Assembly: GCF_013403925.1 (NCBI RefSeq)
Contig: NZ_JABFDJ010000003.1
Span: 310,001 to 374,000, forward strand
Source: Winogradskyella wichelsiae
Lineage (GTDB): Bacteria; Bacteroidota; Bacteroidia; Flavobacteriales; Flavobacteriaceae
DNA length: 64,000 nucleotides
Direction: 5' to 3'
This document shows, piece after piece, positions 18,388 through 27,395 of this stretch. The translations under genes were made by a program, and so were the position numbers. Numbering within the stretch: position 1 is the stretch's first letter; the number at the start of each line of letters is the position of its first letter. Below the pieces are notes generated by a model. The model did no database searches. It saw nothing but the letters and a program-made list of their open reading frames with translations, and was not told where the DNA came from.

Positions 18388-19413
18388 ATGCACCACTTTA
18401 ATTTATTTACAGAAAAAGAAAGGCAACATCTTTTAAAGAAACGTAAAGGGGAAACAAAATTTGGAGAACATATACAGGTACTACCCAACCTCACTAAGAT
18501 ATACGATGATATTGCGCATTTAGATGTTGACTATGTTGTCTTTGGAATTAAAGAGGATATTGGCGTTATAGCAAACCATGGAAATTCAGGGACTTATGGT
18601 GCTTGGGACGCTACGATAAAAATTTTATTAAACATTCAAAGCAACACATTTACAGAAGCTAAGCGCGTTTTAGTCTTAGGACATTTAGAATACGCTGAAG
18701 AGCGTAAAGCTCTATTAGAATTAAATCTTTCTAAAAAGAAAGAAATTTCTAAGGTGAGAAATTTTGTAGAAATTATAGATAGGGACGTGACACATATAAT
18801 CACTTCTGTAAGAAAAGCAGGTAAAATCCCTATAATTATCGGTGGCGGTCATAATAATGCTTACGGTAATATTAAAGGAACTGCTTTAGCAAATAACCAA
18901 AGAATTAATGTCATAAACTTTGATGCCCATTCTGATTTTAGAGCAGATGAAGGCAGACATAGTGGTAATGGTTTTAGCCATGCTTATGCTGAAGGCTTTC
19001 TAAAAAACTACTTTATATTTGGTCTACATGAAAATTACACTTCGGATACACTCTTAAATACGCTAAAAAAAGTTAAAGCTATTAAATACAATACTTACGA
19101 AGCTATTGAGGTTAGAAATGAGCTTAAATATACATCGGAATTAAAAGCGGCATCAGACCATATTAACGATAGACCTTTTGGTATTGAGGTTGATTGTGAT
19201 GCGATTAAAAACATTACAAGTAGTGCTATGACGCCTAGCGGTTTTAGTGTAAAAAAAGCGCGACAATTTGTTCATTATTTTGGAGCGCACGAGAATGCCG
19301 CTTATCTACATATTTGTGAAGCTACTCCTACACCAAACACGGAAACACAAATAGGAAAACTAATTAGTTATCTTATTACGGATTTTATTCGTGCTAAGCG
19401 TAATATTAAATAG
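18388..19413 (+). CDS. hutG: Formimidoylglutamase, arginase family
   Basis: Ureohydrolase of about 341 residues. The Mn-binding motifs are GGGHNNAYG (about 151-159), NFDAHSDFR (about 176-184) and EVDCDAI (about 270-276). In the arginase family these hold two Mn ions. Proximity to hutI supports hydrolysis of N-formimidoylglutamate to glutamate and formamide, the last step of the Hut pathway. ATG 18388 (MHHFNLFTE) is preferred. An in-frame ATG at 18361 would add nine residues and cannot be excluded. Confidence 0.9.
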   Translation: MHHFNLFTEKERQHLLKKRKGETKFGEHIQVLPNLTKIYDDIAHLDVDYVVFGIKEDIGVIANHGNSGTYGAWDATIKILLNIQSNTFTEAKRVLVLGHLEYAEERKALLELNLSKKKEISKVRNFVEIIDRDVTHIITSVRKAGKIPIIIGGGHNNAYGNIKGTALANNQRINVINFDAHSDFRADEGRHSGNGFSHAYAEGFLKNYFIFGLHENYTSDTLLNTLKKVKAIKYNTYEAIEVRNELKYTSELKAASDHINDRPFGIEVDCDAIKNITSSAMTPSGFSVKKARQFVHYFGAHENAAYLHICEATPTPNTETQIGKLISYLITDFIRAKRNIK

Positions 19414-19550
19414 TCTGAATAATTCCATTATTATTTAAATAATAAACTAAAAAACTCTAATCAAATTAATGAAAAGAGTTCTTTAGAGCGTCAAATACGT
19501 GCAGATTAATATTTTATGAAAATACAAAATCTATAACCCTAACCTTATAG

Positions 19551-20378
19551 TTAATCCTGCATGAGTACTTGCGCTTCTACAATATCTTTAATCGGTACTA
19601 TTAATTTTCCTTTAGAATTTTTTAAGATGACAGATATACTCTGAACAGCGTCTATAGTATAACTGTCTCCATTGAAGATAATTTTTTGCCCAACCTCATA
19701 AGTCTTGCGAGCATAAAAAGTATTTAATAATTTATTGACCACTTCTCTAGCTCCAAAACCAAATGCAATGGCAAAAGCTAATAGAAATGCTGCCAATATC
19801 ATTGTGATATTATTGGTAATAATTTCTGTGTTTATACCTGCCTGATTTAAAGCTGTAATAGAAATAAACGTAAGTAATAAGAAAAACACAACTTGACTAA
19901 GCATCTTTCCTCCTGATAAATCCATAGAATCGAAAAGCGATTTTAATCCATTTTTTACAAAATTAGCAAACAGTAATCCAATTATAAAAATGGCTAAAGC
20001 AGCAAATAATTGAGGCAAGTAACCTAATAAATCATTGATTTGGTTAGAAATTATGTCTAATCCTAAAATGTCAGATATTACAACGATTAAAATAATATAC
20101 ATTAACCATTTTACTAATTTTGAAACCACCTTTGCCGTATCAAAATTTAGAGTTTTACCTTCTACAATCTCAATGTCATTTAACTTCTCATCAAGCTTAT
20201 GAACCTTAGCTACTTTTAATAGCTTCTGTATGGCTTTAACTACAAATTTTGTAATTATCCAGCCTACAATCAGAACGACAATGGCTCCTAGTAATTTTAA
20301 GGCTAAAGCAGAAACTTCTGGCCACATTGATGCTAATGATTGCATTCCGCTATCCTTTAATGCTATGATATTTTCCAT
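19551..20378 (-). CDS. Small MscS-type mechanosensitive channel protein
   Basis: A 275-residue membrane protein with about five membrane segments (about 22-45, 88-105, 120-145, 160-180 and 190-212). The last one is rich in Ala/Gly (AFGFGAREVVNKL), as in MscS pore helices. A short beta domain follows (VGQKIIFNGDSYTIDAVQ). It resembles the MscS-like conserved-TM-helix proteins. It is the last gene of an apparent sigma factor / small protein / channel operon, 35 bases after the small protein gene, which suggests osmotic or envelope stress control. Confidence 0.8.
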   Translation of the reverse strand: MENIIALKDSGMQSLASMWPEVSALALKLLGAIVVLIVGWIITKFVVKAIQKLLKVAKVHKLDEKLNDIEIVEGKTLNFDTAKVVSKLVKWLMYIILIVVISDILGLDIISNQINDLLGYLPQLFAALAIFIIGLLFANFVKNGLKSLFDSMDLSGGKMLSQVVFFLLLTFISITALNQAGINTEIITNNITMILAAFLLAFAIAFGFGAREVVNKLLNTFYARKTYEVGQKIIFNGDSYTIDAVQSISVILKNSKGKLIVPIKDIVEAQVLMQD

Positions 20379-20413
20379 ACTAATAATTTTATGTTAGAGA
20401 TATATAAGGGGTG

Positions 20414-20587
20414 CTATTTTTTTCTTTTGCTAGTGACACTGTCTATAATATGACCAATATTATACGAAAAGAGCTCAGCTAACTCCATGAAAAGCTTTGC
20501 CAAGGCAATATCATGCATAACTTTTCCTTTAAGCTCCGCAGGAACTTCCTTTAAAGGCTGATCTATTTGCTTAAATGGATTCTCCAT
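20414..20587 (-). CDS. 57-residue protein coupled to a sigma factor
   Basis: A small gene. Its ATG (20585-20587) lies inside the 3' end of the sigma factor gene, with a 17-base overlap, and it ends 35 bases before the MscS-like gene. The protein begins MENPFKQIDQPLKEVPAEL and ends SVTSKRKK. It is mostly helical, with a Leu/Ala-rich amphipathic stretch MHDIALAKLFMELAELF. The tight overlap is the main evidence that it is real. A role as a small regulator of the sigma factor is possible but not shown. No transmembrane helix is present. Confidence 0.75.
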   Translation of the reverse strand: MENPFKQIDQPLKEVPAELKGKVMHDIALAKLFMELAELFSYNIGHIIDSVTSKRKK

Positions 20588-21164
20588 CTTTCGTATATTT
20601 TGAGTACTTCTGTACCAGTTTTTCTTTTGCTCTTTTTAATCGCATTTTTACTGCGCTTTCTCCAATATCTAAAGCTCCGGCCAATTCTTTAATCGATAAA
20701 TTGTCTTGATACTTTAATAGTAAAATCATTTTCTCGTCTGGAGATATAAGCTCCATAACTGATTTTAAGTGCTCAACTCTCATGTTCTCAAACTCATGAG
20801 TAGAATCTATAACTTCACCTATATTTTCAATATCAATAACTTCACTACTGATAGATTGTTTCTCAATTTTTTTAGCGGTATTCCTTGTAACATAATTCAC
20901 ACAATGGTTATAGGTAAAAGCATATAACCATGTAGAGAATTTAGATTTACCTTTAAAACTTGCTAGTTTTATAAAAACTTTTAAAAAGACATCTTGAGTT
21001 AAATCTTTAGCCTCATCGATACCATTTGCAAACCCATAGCATTTATTATAAACCATTGTAGCGTACCGATCATAAAGCACCTCAAACAACATAGTGTCGT
21101 TGGTTTTTACGATTGCTTCTACAAGCGCTTCATCGGTTAGAGTATGAATGGCGTCTTTAGTCAA
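20571..21164 (-). CDS. RNA polymerase sigma-70 factor, ECF type
   Basis: A 197-residue sigma factor. Region 2 (about 22-90) contains the DLTQDVFLKVF motif and STWLYAFTYNHCVNYVTRN. A linker of about 25 residues separates it from region 4 (about 125-190), with IKELAGALDIGESAVKMRLKRAKEKL as the helix-turn-helix. It heads an operon with a 57-residue protein and an MscS-like channel. A -7 type promoter lies about 110 bases upstream. Target genes are unknown. Confidence 0.93.
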   Translation of the reverse strand: MTKDAIHTLTDEALVEAIVKTNDTMLFEVLYDRYATMVYNKCYGFANGIDEAKDLTQDVFLKVFIKLASFKGKSKFSTWLYAFTYNHCVNYVTRNTAKKIEKQSISSEVIDIENIGEVIDSTHEFENMRVEHLKSVMELISPDEKMILLLKYQDNLSIKELAGALDIGESAVKMRLKRAKEKLVQKYSKYTKDGESI

Positions 21165-21274
21165 GGAATTTGTCGGTCTGTAATTAATTGTTGTTATGCT
21201 TAAGACACTCGTTTTTAGGACAAGTCACTTAATTTTTATTTTTTTTAAGAAAATATATTTTGTTAAACAGTTCG

Positions 21275-21282
21275 CAAAAATA
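21275..21282 (-). promoter_or_regulatory. Possible -7 promoter of the sigma factor operon
   Basis: On the minus strand this reads TATTTTTG, matching TAnnTTTG. The implied leader to the sigma factor start is about 100 nt. The rest of the 325-base gap 21165-21489 shows nothing else recognisable. Confidence 0.4.
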
Positions 21283-21489
21283 CGGAATAAAAAACCCCGA
21301 ATAATACTTTGGTAGCCGTCAATCCTACTTTTAATAGAGAAAATCAGGTGATACATTGGTTTTCATGGCTTTTAAACACGAATTAGAATAAAGAAATTTT
21401 GAAATCACTATAAAATTATTAACTTTAAGAAAACATCTGTCCAAATTTTGGTATTGTGTGCTAACTATGGACCTACTGAAACCAGCTAA

Positions 21490-22095
21490 ATGAGTGAATA
21501 TCTCCATAAAACAATACCCAATTTAAAGCCTTTTAATTTTGAGCTTCATCATGATGCTCTTTTTATAAACCAACAATGGGTGTTAGTTAATGGAATTTCT
21601 AACAAAAAATCAATTTACACGTTTAAAGCAAATAACAGTCTCGAAATAACAAGGCAGCATAATGTTATAAAAACATCATGGAGTATTGATCCTCTTAATA
21701 TGCTTTCTATTGAGACTGAAGATGGACTAATAAAAGTGAGTGCTTATTTTAAGGATGATGATATTTTAGTGCTTAACAACCAAGATGATGATGAGTTTGC
21801 ACTTTATATAAATGCTACGAATTACAATGATGAGTTAAATTCAATTGAAGATATACAGACCTTTTTAAAAGAAAAATATTTAAAAAAAGTGAGTACTATG
21901 ATCTATGATCACGAATTCTATTATATTGAAAACTCAAAAGAATTTGGGCCTTTTAAAGTTGAAGAATTGTCTCAAAAAGTAAAGAATGCCGACATAAGTG
22001 CCTACTGTTTTGTTAGAGATATTAATGAGCATGATTACAGTAAAAGGCTAAGGGTATTAGATTTGATTAAAGAACTAGATGAAATTAAGAAATAA
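21490..22095 (+). CDS. Hypothetical protein with GYF-like C-terminus
   Basis: A 201-residue protein not recognised by name. No signal peptide is present. Residues 1-130 are rich in beta-type sequence with many Asp/Asn. Residues 138-170 (YYIENSKEFGPFKVEELSQK) resemble the GYF_2-type pattern of a short beta unit followed by GPF..EEL, found in proteins that bind proline-rich or membrane partners. The gene is monocistronic and ends at a strong terminator. Function is unknown. Confidence 0.65.
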   Translation: MSEYLHKTIPNLKPFNFELHHDALFINQQWVLVNGISNKKSIYTFKANNSLEITRQHNVIKTSWSIDPLNMLSIETEDGLIKVSAYFKDDDILVLNNQDDDEFALYINATNYNDELNSIEDIQTFLKEKYLKKVSTMIYDHEFYYIENSKEFGPFKVEELSQKVKNADISAYCFVRDINEHDYSKRLRVLDLIKELDEIKK

Positions 22096-22127
22096 AAAAA
22101 GGCGAACTTAATAAGTTCGCCTTTTTT
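22094..22127. terminator. Bidirectional terminator
   Basis: GGCGAACTT (22101-22109) pairs with AAGTTCGCC (22113-22121) over a 3-nt loop, with A-run before and T-run after. It ends the gene at 21490. Because the A-run gives T on the other strand, it can also end lpdA transcripts. Confidence 0.9.
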
Positions 22128-22167
22128 GTTTTAACAAAACGCTGAATAGGTTTAATTGCTATAAAAC

Positions 22168-23568
22168 CTAAACATGTAATGCTCTATCATCTGTTGCTGC
22201 TAACGCAGCTTCTTTTACGGCTTCTGCAAATGTTGGGTGGGCATGAGACATACGCGAAATATCTTCAGCAGATGCTCTAAATTCCATAGCAGTAACGGCT
22301 TCGGCGATTAAATCGGCACAACGTGCACCAATCATATGTACGCCTAAAACTTCGTCTGTCGTTTTATCTGCTAAGATTTTTACAAAACCATCAATATCTC
22401 CACTGGCTCTAGCACGACCTAAAGCTCTAAAAGGAAACTGACCTACTTTGTATGCAACGTCAGCTGCTTTTAATTCTTCTTCTGTTTGACCAACAGCAGC
22501 AACTTCTGGCCATGTGTAAACAACTCCAGGAATTAAATTATAATCGATATGTGGTTTTTGTCCTGCTAAAGTTTCAGCAACAAAGGTACCTTCTTCTTCT
22601 GCTTTATGTGCTAACATGGCTCCTTTAATAACATCACCAATCGCATAAATATTAGAAGCAGATGTTTGCAGATGATCATTGACATCGATCTGGCCTCTAT
22701 CGTTCATTTTAACGCCAGCAGCTTCAAGATTTAAACCAGCTGTGTAAGGTTTACGACCAACTGAAACTAAACAATAGTCACCTTTAAATTCTACAACTTC
22801 ACCTTTTTTGTTTTCAGCTTTAACAACAACCTCTTCACCATTACGCTCAACAGATTGTACTTTATGAGAAAGCATCATTTTACATTTCGCTTTCTTAAAT
22901 ACTTTATTTAATTCTTTAGACAAACCAGCATCCATAGTTGGTAGTATTCTGTCCATATATTCAATAACAGTAACTTCAGCTCCTAAACGACGGTACACTT
23001 GTCCTAACTCTAAACCGATAACTCCACCACCAATAATAATTAAGTGTTTTGGAATTTCTTTAAGTTTTAAGGCTTCTGTAGACGTAATTACACGTTCTTT
23101 ATCTAAAGTGATAAATGGTAAGTTAGAGGGTTTAGATCCTGTTGCAATAATAATTTTCTTTGCTTCAATTTCTTGGGCATCCTTCCCTTCTATCTTAATA
23201 TGCGTCGCATCTATAAAAGATCCCAAACCTTCAAAAACATCAATGTTGTTTTTTTTCATTAAGAAATCAATCCCTCCTGTAGTTTGATCTACAACAGCTT
23301 GCTTACGACCAATCATTTTTTCTAAATTCACTTTGATCTCTCCAGGAATTTCAATTCCGTGATCTTCAAAATGTTTTGTTGCTTCTTCATAATGATGAGA
23401 AGAACTTAGTAAAGCTTTACTAGGAATACAACCTACGTTTAAGCAAGTGCCACCAAGTGTAGAGTATTTTTCAATAATTGCAGTTTTCATGCCTAATTGT
23501 GCGCAACGGATTGCTGCTACATATCCACCAGGTCCAGAACCTATTATTGCTACATCGTATGATTTCAT
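22168..23568 (-). CDS. lpdA: Dihydrolipoyl dehydrogenase
   Basis: FAD- and NAD-dependent E3 subunit of pyruvate and 2-oxoglutarate dehydrogenase complexes. It has 466 residues, the normal length. The FAD motif GSGPGGYVAA is at about 11-20 and the redox disulfide GGTCLNVGCIPSK at about 39-51. The NAD motif IIGGGVIGLELG is at about 178-189, IYAIGDV at about 308-314, and the catalytic HAHPTFAEA near 443. No other complex subunits lie nearby. A TATTTTTG promoter element (23601-23608) is upstream. Confidence 0.97.
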   Translation of the reverse strand: MKSYDVAIIGSGPGGYVAAIRCAQLGMKTAIIEKYSTLGGTCLNVGCIPSKALLSSSHHYEEATKHFEDHGIEIPGEIKVNLEKMIGRKQAVVDQTTGGIDFLMKKNNIDVFEGLGSFIDATHIKIEGKDAQEIEAKKIIIATGSKPSNLPFITLDKERVITSTEALKLKEIPKHLIIIGGGVIGLELGQVYRRLGAEVTVIEYMDRILPTMDAGLSKELNKVFKKAKCKMMLSHKVQSVERNGEEVVVKAENKKGEVVEFKGDYCLVSVGRKPYTAGLNLEAAGVKMNDRGQIDVNDHLQTSASNIYAIGDVIKGAMLAHKAEEEGTFVAETLAGQKPHIDYNLIPGVVYTWPEVAAVGQTEEELKAADVAYKVGQFPFRALGRARASGDIDGFVKILADKTTDEVLGVHMIGARCADLIAEAVTAMEFRASAEDISRMSHAHPTFAEAVKEAALAATDDRALHV

Positions 23569-23600
23569 GAGATTTTTTTTTCGTTGATTAAAAACGCTAA

Positions 23601-23608
23601 CAAAAATA
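23601..23608 (-). promoter_or_regulatory. -7 promoter element of lpdA
   Basis: On the minus strand this reads TATTTTTG, matching TAnnTTTG, 33-40 bases upstream of the lpdA ATG. No convincing -33 box was found. Confidence 0.5.
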
Positions 23609-23658
23609 CACTTTAGATTAATATTTTACGAATTTTTAAAACATTATTAAGGCAATGA

Positions 23659-25308
23659 TTACTCACTTTTTTGATTTAAATCTTCTAAAACCCATTCTAA
23701 TTCAGGATCATTCCCATTGATTCGGTCTTTGTAAGTTGGTGTAATTTTAATATCGGGCTTTATACCATAGCCATCTGGTTGCTTTTTATATTGTGCATCA
23801 ATATGTGCAAGCCCTATCCGAGCAGTCACTTTAGTGTTTGGCATTTGATAAGATTTATAAAAACCAGCTACAGTGCCGTTATAGGCTCCTCCTGTCTCTT
23901 CCCCTACAAATACAGCACGATGACTCCCTTTTAATTGCGTAGACAATAATGAAGAGGCTGAAAATGAATTGCCATTAATCAACACATATATTTTGCCTTT
24001 ATAATTAAGATCTTGAGGTTCTTGCGCTTTTGCAGATTTAAATTTATAATATAATTGACCGTCCTTCTTACTGGTCTTTAAAATATCGATAGTGGCCAAT
24101 ACAGGCGAAAATAAACCTGCCAAAATTTTAAGTCCTGTTGGTGTTGTATTAGCCATAGTACTTTTCAAAATTGGAAATCTCCTGTTAATCTCACTTGGAT
24201 TAATAAACGTAAAATTTTGATCTGTTAAGTACGCATACAGATAGGTAATTTCATTTAGTCGGCCTCCAAAATTATTACGTAAGTCTATCACCAAAGCGTC
24301 TGGTTTTAAAGAATCTATAGTTTTAAAACTTTCGTCGTAAAACTCCTTATAACTCCCGTTAGAAAAGCCTCTAATTTTTAATAAAGCGACTGTACTGTCT
24401 TTTCCTATAAAATTAAGATTTCGGGTGTATTCTTTTCTACTGGCATTGTAACCATAATTCCAATTATGTTTTCGTTTCGCTTTTAATTTCTTTCTTTTGG
24501 CTTTCCGTTCAGCCTTTGTTAATTTGGCAATTTCCTTTTTAACGGTATCTAATGAATCTTTTTTTAGAGCATCGTTTTTTACCGTGGTTGTATCTTTTAT
24601 TAAAATACGCTTATAGTTTTTTACAAATGTTGAATCTAATTTTTTTAATGTTAAACTAATACTATCAAAACGGCCCTTGTCCTTAGCATAATAACTCATA
24701 AAGCGAAAACCTGCAACCCTTTTATGAAAGGTCGTATTATAACCATCTGAAGCTATTGTTTTAATGTAGTTATTTATTAAATTTTGTGAGTTTTCTCCAT
24801 CGACCTCGAGAACTTCTGCATGAGTTAAAAGCGAATCTTTACCTCTAGCTTTAGCTATTAAAAGTTTATCGTTTACATACTCGAAATCAAGATTAATAAT
24901 CTCAAATTTAGTATCTTTTAGTGCTTTGCGTTCTTTTCTGTTATATTTTATACTTGGTGGATACAACGCCATATGGCCTTGGCCAATAAACTTAGTTACA
25001 CCAGATAATTGCTTGTAAAACGTACGACTGTCTGTTGGTGTATTAAGTGCTTTCTTTAAACTATCGAATTTAAAATCTAGAACCCTCTTTGAAGTAAATT
25101 GATACAAATGGGGATGATGACGTTGTAACTGATCGTAAACATGATCTATGTCTTCATGAAGATCCGCTACTGAATGTAACTTTGTAATTTGTTCATTATG
25201 TTTTTCAATACTTGCACAAGAAACTAATAAAAGCACCAAGGAAAGCATAAATAATAAATTCTGATTAATATAAGGTATGCTTAGCAAGTCTTTAATTTTC
25301 AATTTCAT
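23659..25308 (-). CDS. S41 family serine peptidase, exported
   Basis: A 549-residue protein. An N-terminal hydrophobic segment (about 15-30) ends with the lipobox-like VSC at about 31, so it is probably a lipoprotein. The C-terminal half is an S41 (tail-specific protease) catalytic domain. It includes ALVIDLRNNFGG (about 338-349), the serine region INGNSFSASSLLSTQLKG and GEETGGAYNG. A highly basic stretch (KKEIAKLTKAERKAKRKKL, about 256-275) sits in the middle of the protein, which is odd for the family. Substrate is unknown. Start ATG 25308 is uncertain because of a second in-frame ATG at residue 21. Confidence 0.85.
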   Translation of the reverse strand: MKLKIKDLLSIPYINQNLLFMLSLVLLLVSCASIEKHNEQITKLHSVADLHEDIDHVYDQLQRHHPHLYQFTSKRVLDFKFDSLKKALNTPTDSRTFYKQLSGVTKFIGQGHMALYPPSIKYNRKERKALKDTKFEIINLDFEYVNDKLLIAKARGKDSLLTHAEVLEVDGENSQNLINNYIKTIASDGYNTTFHKRVAGFRFMSYYAKDKGRFDSISLTLKKLDSTFVKNYKRILIKDTTTVKNDALKKDSLDTVKKEIAKLTKAERKAKRKKLKAKRKHNWNYGYNASRKEYTRNLNFIGKDSTVALLKIRGFSNGSYKEFYDESFKTIDSLKPDALVIDLRNNFGGRLNEITYLYAYLTDQNFTFINPSEINRRFPILKSTMANTTPTGLKILAGLFSPVLATIDILKTSKKDGQLYYKFKSAKAQEPQDLNYKGKIYVLINGNSFSASSLLSTQLKGSHRAVFVGEETGGAYNGTVAGFYKSYQMPNTKVTARIGLAHIDAQYKKQPDGYGIKPDIKITPTYKDRINGNDPELEWVLEDLNQKSE

Positions 25309-25419
25309 TTAAATAGTGATTAAGTGGTTCTATTAATAGAGACGTAAAAATATAAAGAATAGTTGCTTTTAAACAAAAATTAAAAATATGCCATGCCATA
25401 AACTTAAATATAGCGTCTC

Positions 25420-25905
25420 TTATACCGTAATTTCTGTAGTATGTTTTACTTCATTAATCATAAACATGCTGTGTGTACTCCCGATATGATTAATTTTGGT
25501 TAGTTTTTCGACCATAAACACTCTAAAAGCTTTCATATCTTTTACTAATACTTTAAGTAAATAATCATAATCACCACTTAAATGGTAACACTCTAAAACT
25601 TCGTCTAACTCGTTAACGTCGCGTTCAAACCTTACGACGTATTCTTGCGAATGTTGCACCAACTTTACATGGCAAAAAGCAACGAAATCCTTTTGCACTT
25701 TAGTCTTATCTATTAATGCGACGTAGTTTTTTATAACACCACTTTTTTCAAGTTTTCTTATACGCTCATAAACCGCAGTAACTGATAAATTTAATTGATA
25801 AGCTAAAGCTTTATTGGTTTGTTTACTGTCAGCTTGAAGTAAGTGAAGTAATTTTCTATCAATAGCATCAAAAGTCATACTTATTGTTTTTTCGGAATTA
25901 ATCAT
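25420..25905 (-). CDS. Lrp/AsnC family transcriptional regulator
   Basis: A 161-residue regulator (152 if the ATG at residue 10, position 25878, is used; that gives the usual N-terminus TFDAIDRKLL). An N-terminal helix-turn-helix (about 20-65, with LSVTAVYERIRKLEKSGVI) is followed by an AsnC ligand-binding domain (about 75-150, with GDYDYLLKVLVKD). It is divergent from the Met/Cys gamma-lyase gene at 26046, which it most likely controls in response to an amino acid. That link is inferred from position. Confidence 0.92.
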   Translation of the reverse strand: MINSEKTISMTFDAIDRKLLHLLQADSKQTNKALAYQLNLSVTAVYERIRKLEKSGVIKNYVALIDKTKVQKDFVAFCHVKLVQHSQEYVVRFERDVNELDEVLECYHLSGDYDYLLKVLVKDMKAFRVFMVEKLTKINHIGSTHSMFMINEVKHTTEITV

Positions 25906-26045
25906 TCAAAAAAGCAAATTAAGGAATTAAAATCTACAAATTATCTTTATTTCCATTAATAAATCTAAATTTTCACTTAGGTATTGATTAATAGTCTAAA
26001 CATAACGAAATTTGACTTAAAATAACAACTAATACTCTAATCATT

Positions 26046-27245
26046 ATGGCATTTAAACCTGCAAACAATATTCAAGACTTACAATATTTTGGAGAATTTG
26101 GTGGAGTGAACCCATCAATTTCCGACTCATCAACGTACACCTTTTTATCGGCAAAAACAATGTTCGATACTTTTGAAGGTAACGCAGATGGCTGCTACCT
26201 CTATTCCCGTCACTCTACACCTTCAAATTTATATTTAGGTGAAGCTTTAGCGGCTATGGAAGGTACAGAAACCGCAACGGTTACAGCTTCTGGTATGGGA
26301 GCAATAACTCCTGTTTTACTTCAACTTTGTGGTACTGAAGATCATATCGTAAGTAGTAGAACAATCTATGGGGGGACCTATGCTTTTTTAAAAAACTTTA
26401 TACCTCGTTTTGGCATAGACACCACATTTGTAGACATTACAAACCTAGATATGGTAGAAGCGGCTATGACGCCAAAAACTAAAGTATTGTATTGCGAGTC
26501 GGTAAGCAATCCGTTACTGGAAGTTGCAGATATTAAAGGATTAGCGCTCTTAGCAAAAAAACACAATTTAAAACTAGTAGTCGATAACACGTTTTCGCCA
26601 CTCTCTATTTCACCGATTAATCTAGGTGCAGATATTGTAGTTCATAGTTTAACTAAGTTTATAAATGGTTCTTCAGATACTGTTGGCGGTGTGGTTTGTG
26701 GCAGTAACGAATTAATAAATGATTTACGAAATGTAAACAGTGGTGCAGCGATGTTATTAGGGGCTACTATGGACAGTTTACGTGCCGCTTCTGTGTTAAA
26801 AAACTTAAGAACACTGCACATAAGAATGATGCAACACAGTTATAATGCCACATATTTGGCTGAAAAGTTTGAAAACGATGGCTTAAAAACGGTGTATCCA
26901 GGCTTAGCGTCTCACCCATCTCACAAGTTATTTAAATCTATGATGAATGAAAAATATGGTTTTGGAGGTATGTTAACTATTGATGTAGGGTCATTAGATA
27001 AAGCCAATGCTTTAATGGAAATGATGCAAGAAGATAATTTAGGGTATTTAGCGGTGAGTTTAGGGTTTTATAAAACGTTATTTAGTGCACCAGGAAGCTC
27101 TACATCTTCTGAAATCCCTGAAGATGAACAGAAAGAAATGGGCTTAAGCGATGGGTTAATTCGCTTTTCTATTGGATTAGATGCCGATATAGAACGGACT
27201 TATAAAATGATGAAAGTTTGTATGAAGAAATTGAATATTTTGTAA
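26046..27245 (+). CDS. Methionine/cystathionine gamma-lyase family PLP enzyme
   Basis: A 399-residue Cys/Met-metabolism PLP-dependent enzyme. The catalytic lysine lies in VVHSLTKFINGSSD (Lys near 204), and the cofactor-binding tyrosine in YSRHSTPSN near residue 54. LVVDNTFSPL (about 177-186) carries the PLP-contacting aspartate. The family includes methionine gamma-lyase and cystathionine synthase and lyase, and the exact reaction cannot be told from sequence by eye. The divergent Lrp gene suggests amino-acid-responsive expression. Confidence 0.88.
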   Translation: MAFKPANNIQDLQYFGEFGGVNPSISDSSTYTFLSAKTMFDTFEGNADGCYLYSRHSTPSNLYLGEALAAMEGTETATVTASGMGAITPVLLQLCGTEDHIVSSRTIYGGTYAFLKNFIPRFGIDTTFVDITNLDMVEAAMTPKTKVLYCESVSNPLLEVADIKGLALLAKKHNLKLVVDNTFSPLSISPINLGADIVVHSLTKFINGSSDTVGGVVCGSNELINDLRNVNSGAAMLLGATMDSLRAASVLKNLRTLHIRMMQHSYNATYLAEKFENDGLKTVYPGLASHPSHKLFKSMMNEKYGFGGMLTIDVGSLDKANALMEMMQEDNLGYLAVSLGFYKTLFSAPGSSTSSEIPEDEQKEMGLSDGLIRFSIGLDADIERTYKMMKVCMKKLNIL

Positions 27246-27395
27246 TGTTAATATTTAGTGTTAATGATATTGAAGGTTAGCTTTTTCAGAAATGAAAACC
27301 TAGCCTTTTTTGGTGTCTAAAATCTATTCGCAGTCTTAATCCATTTGCAAATGACTTAACAAAATCGTAACATTACGACACTAAACTCAACTAAA

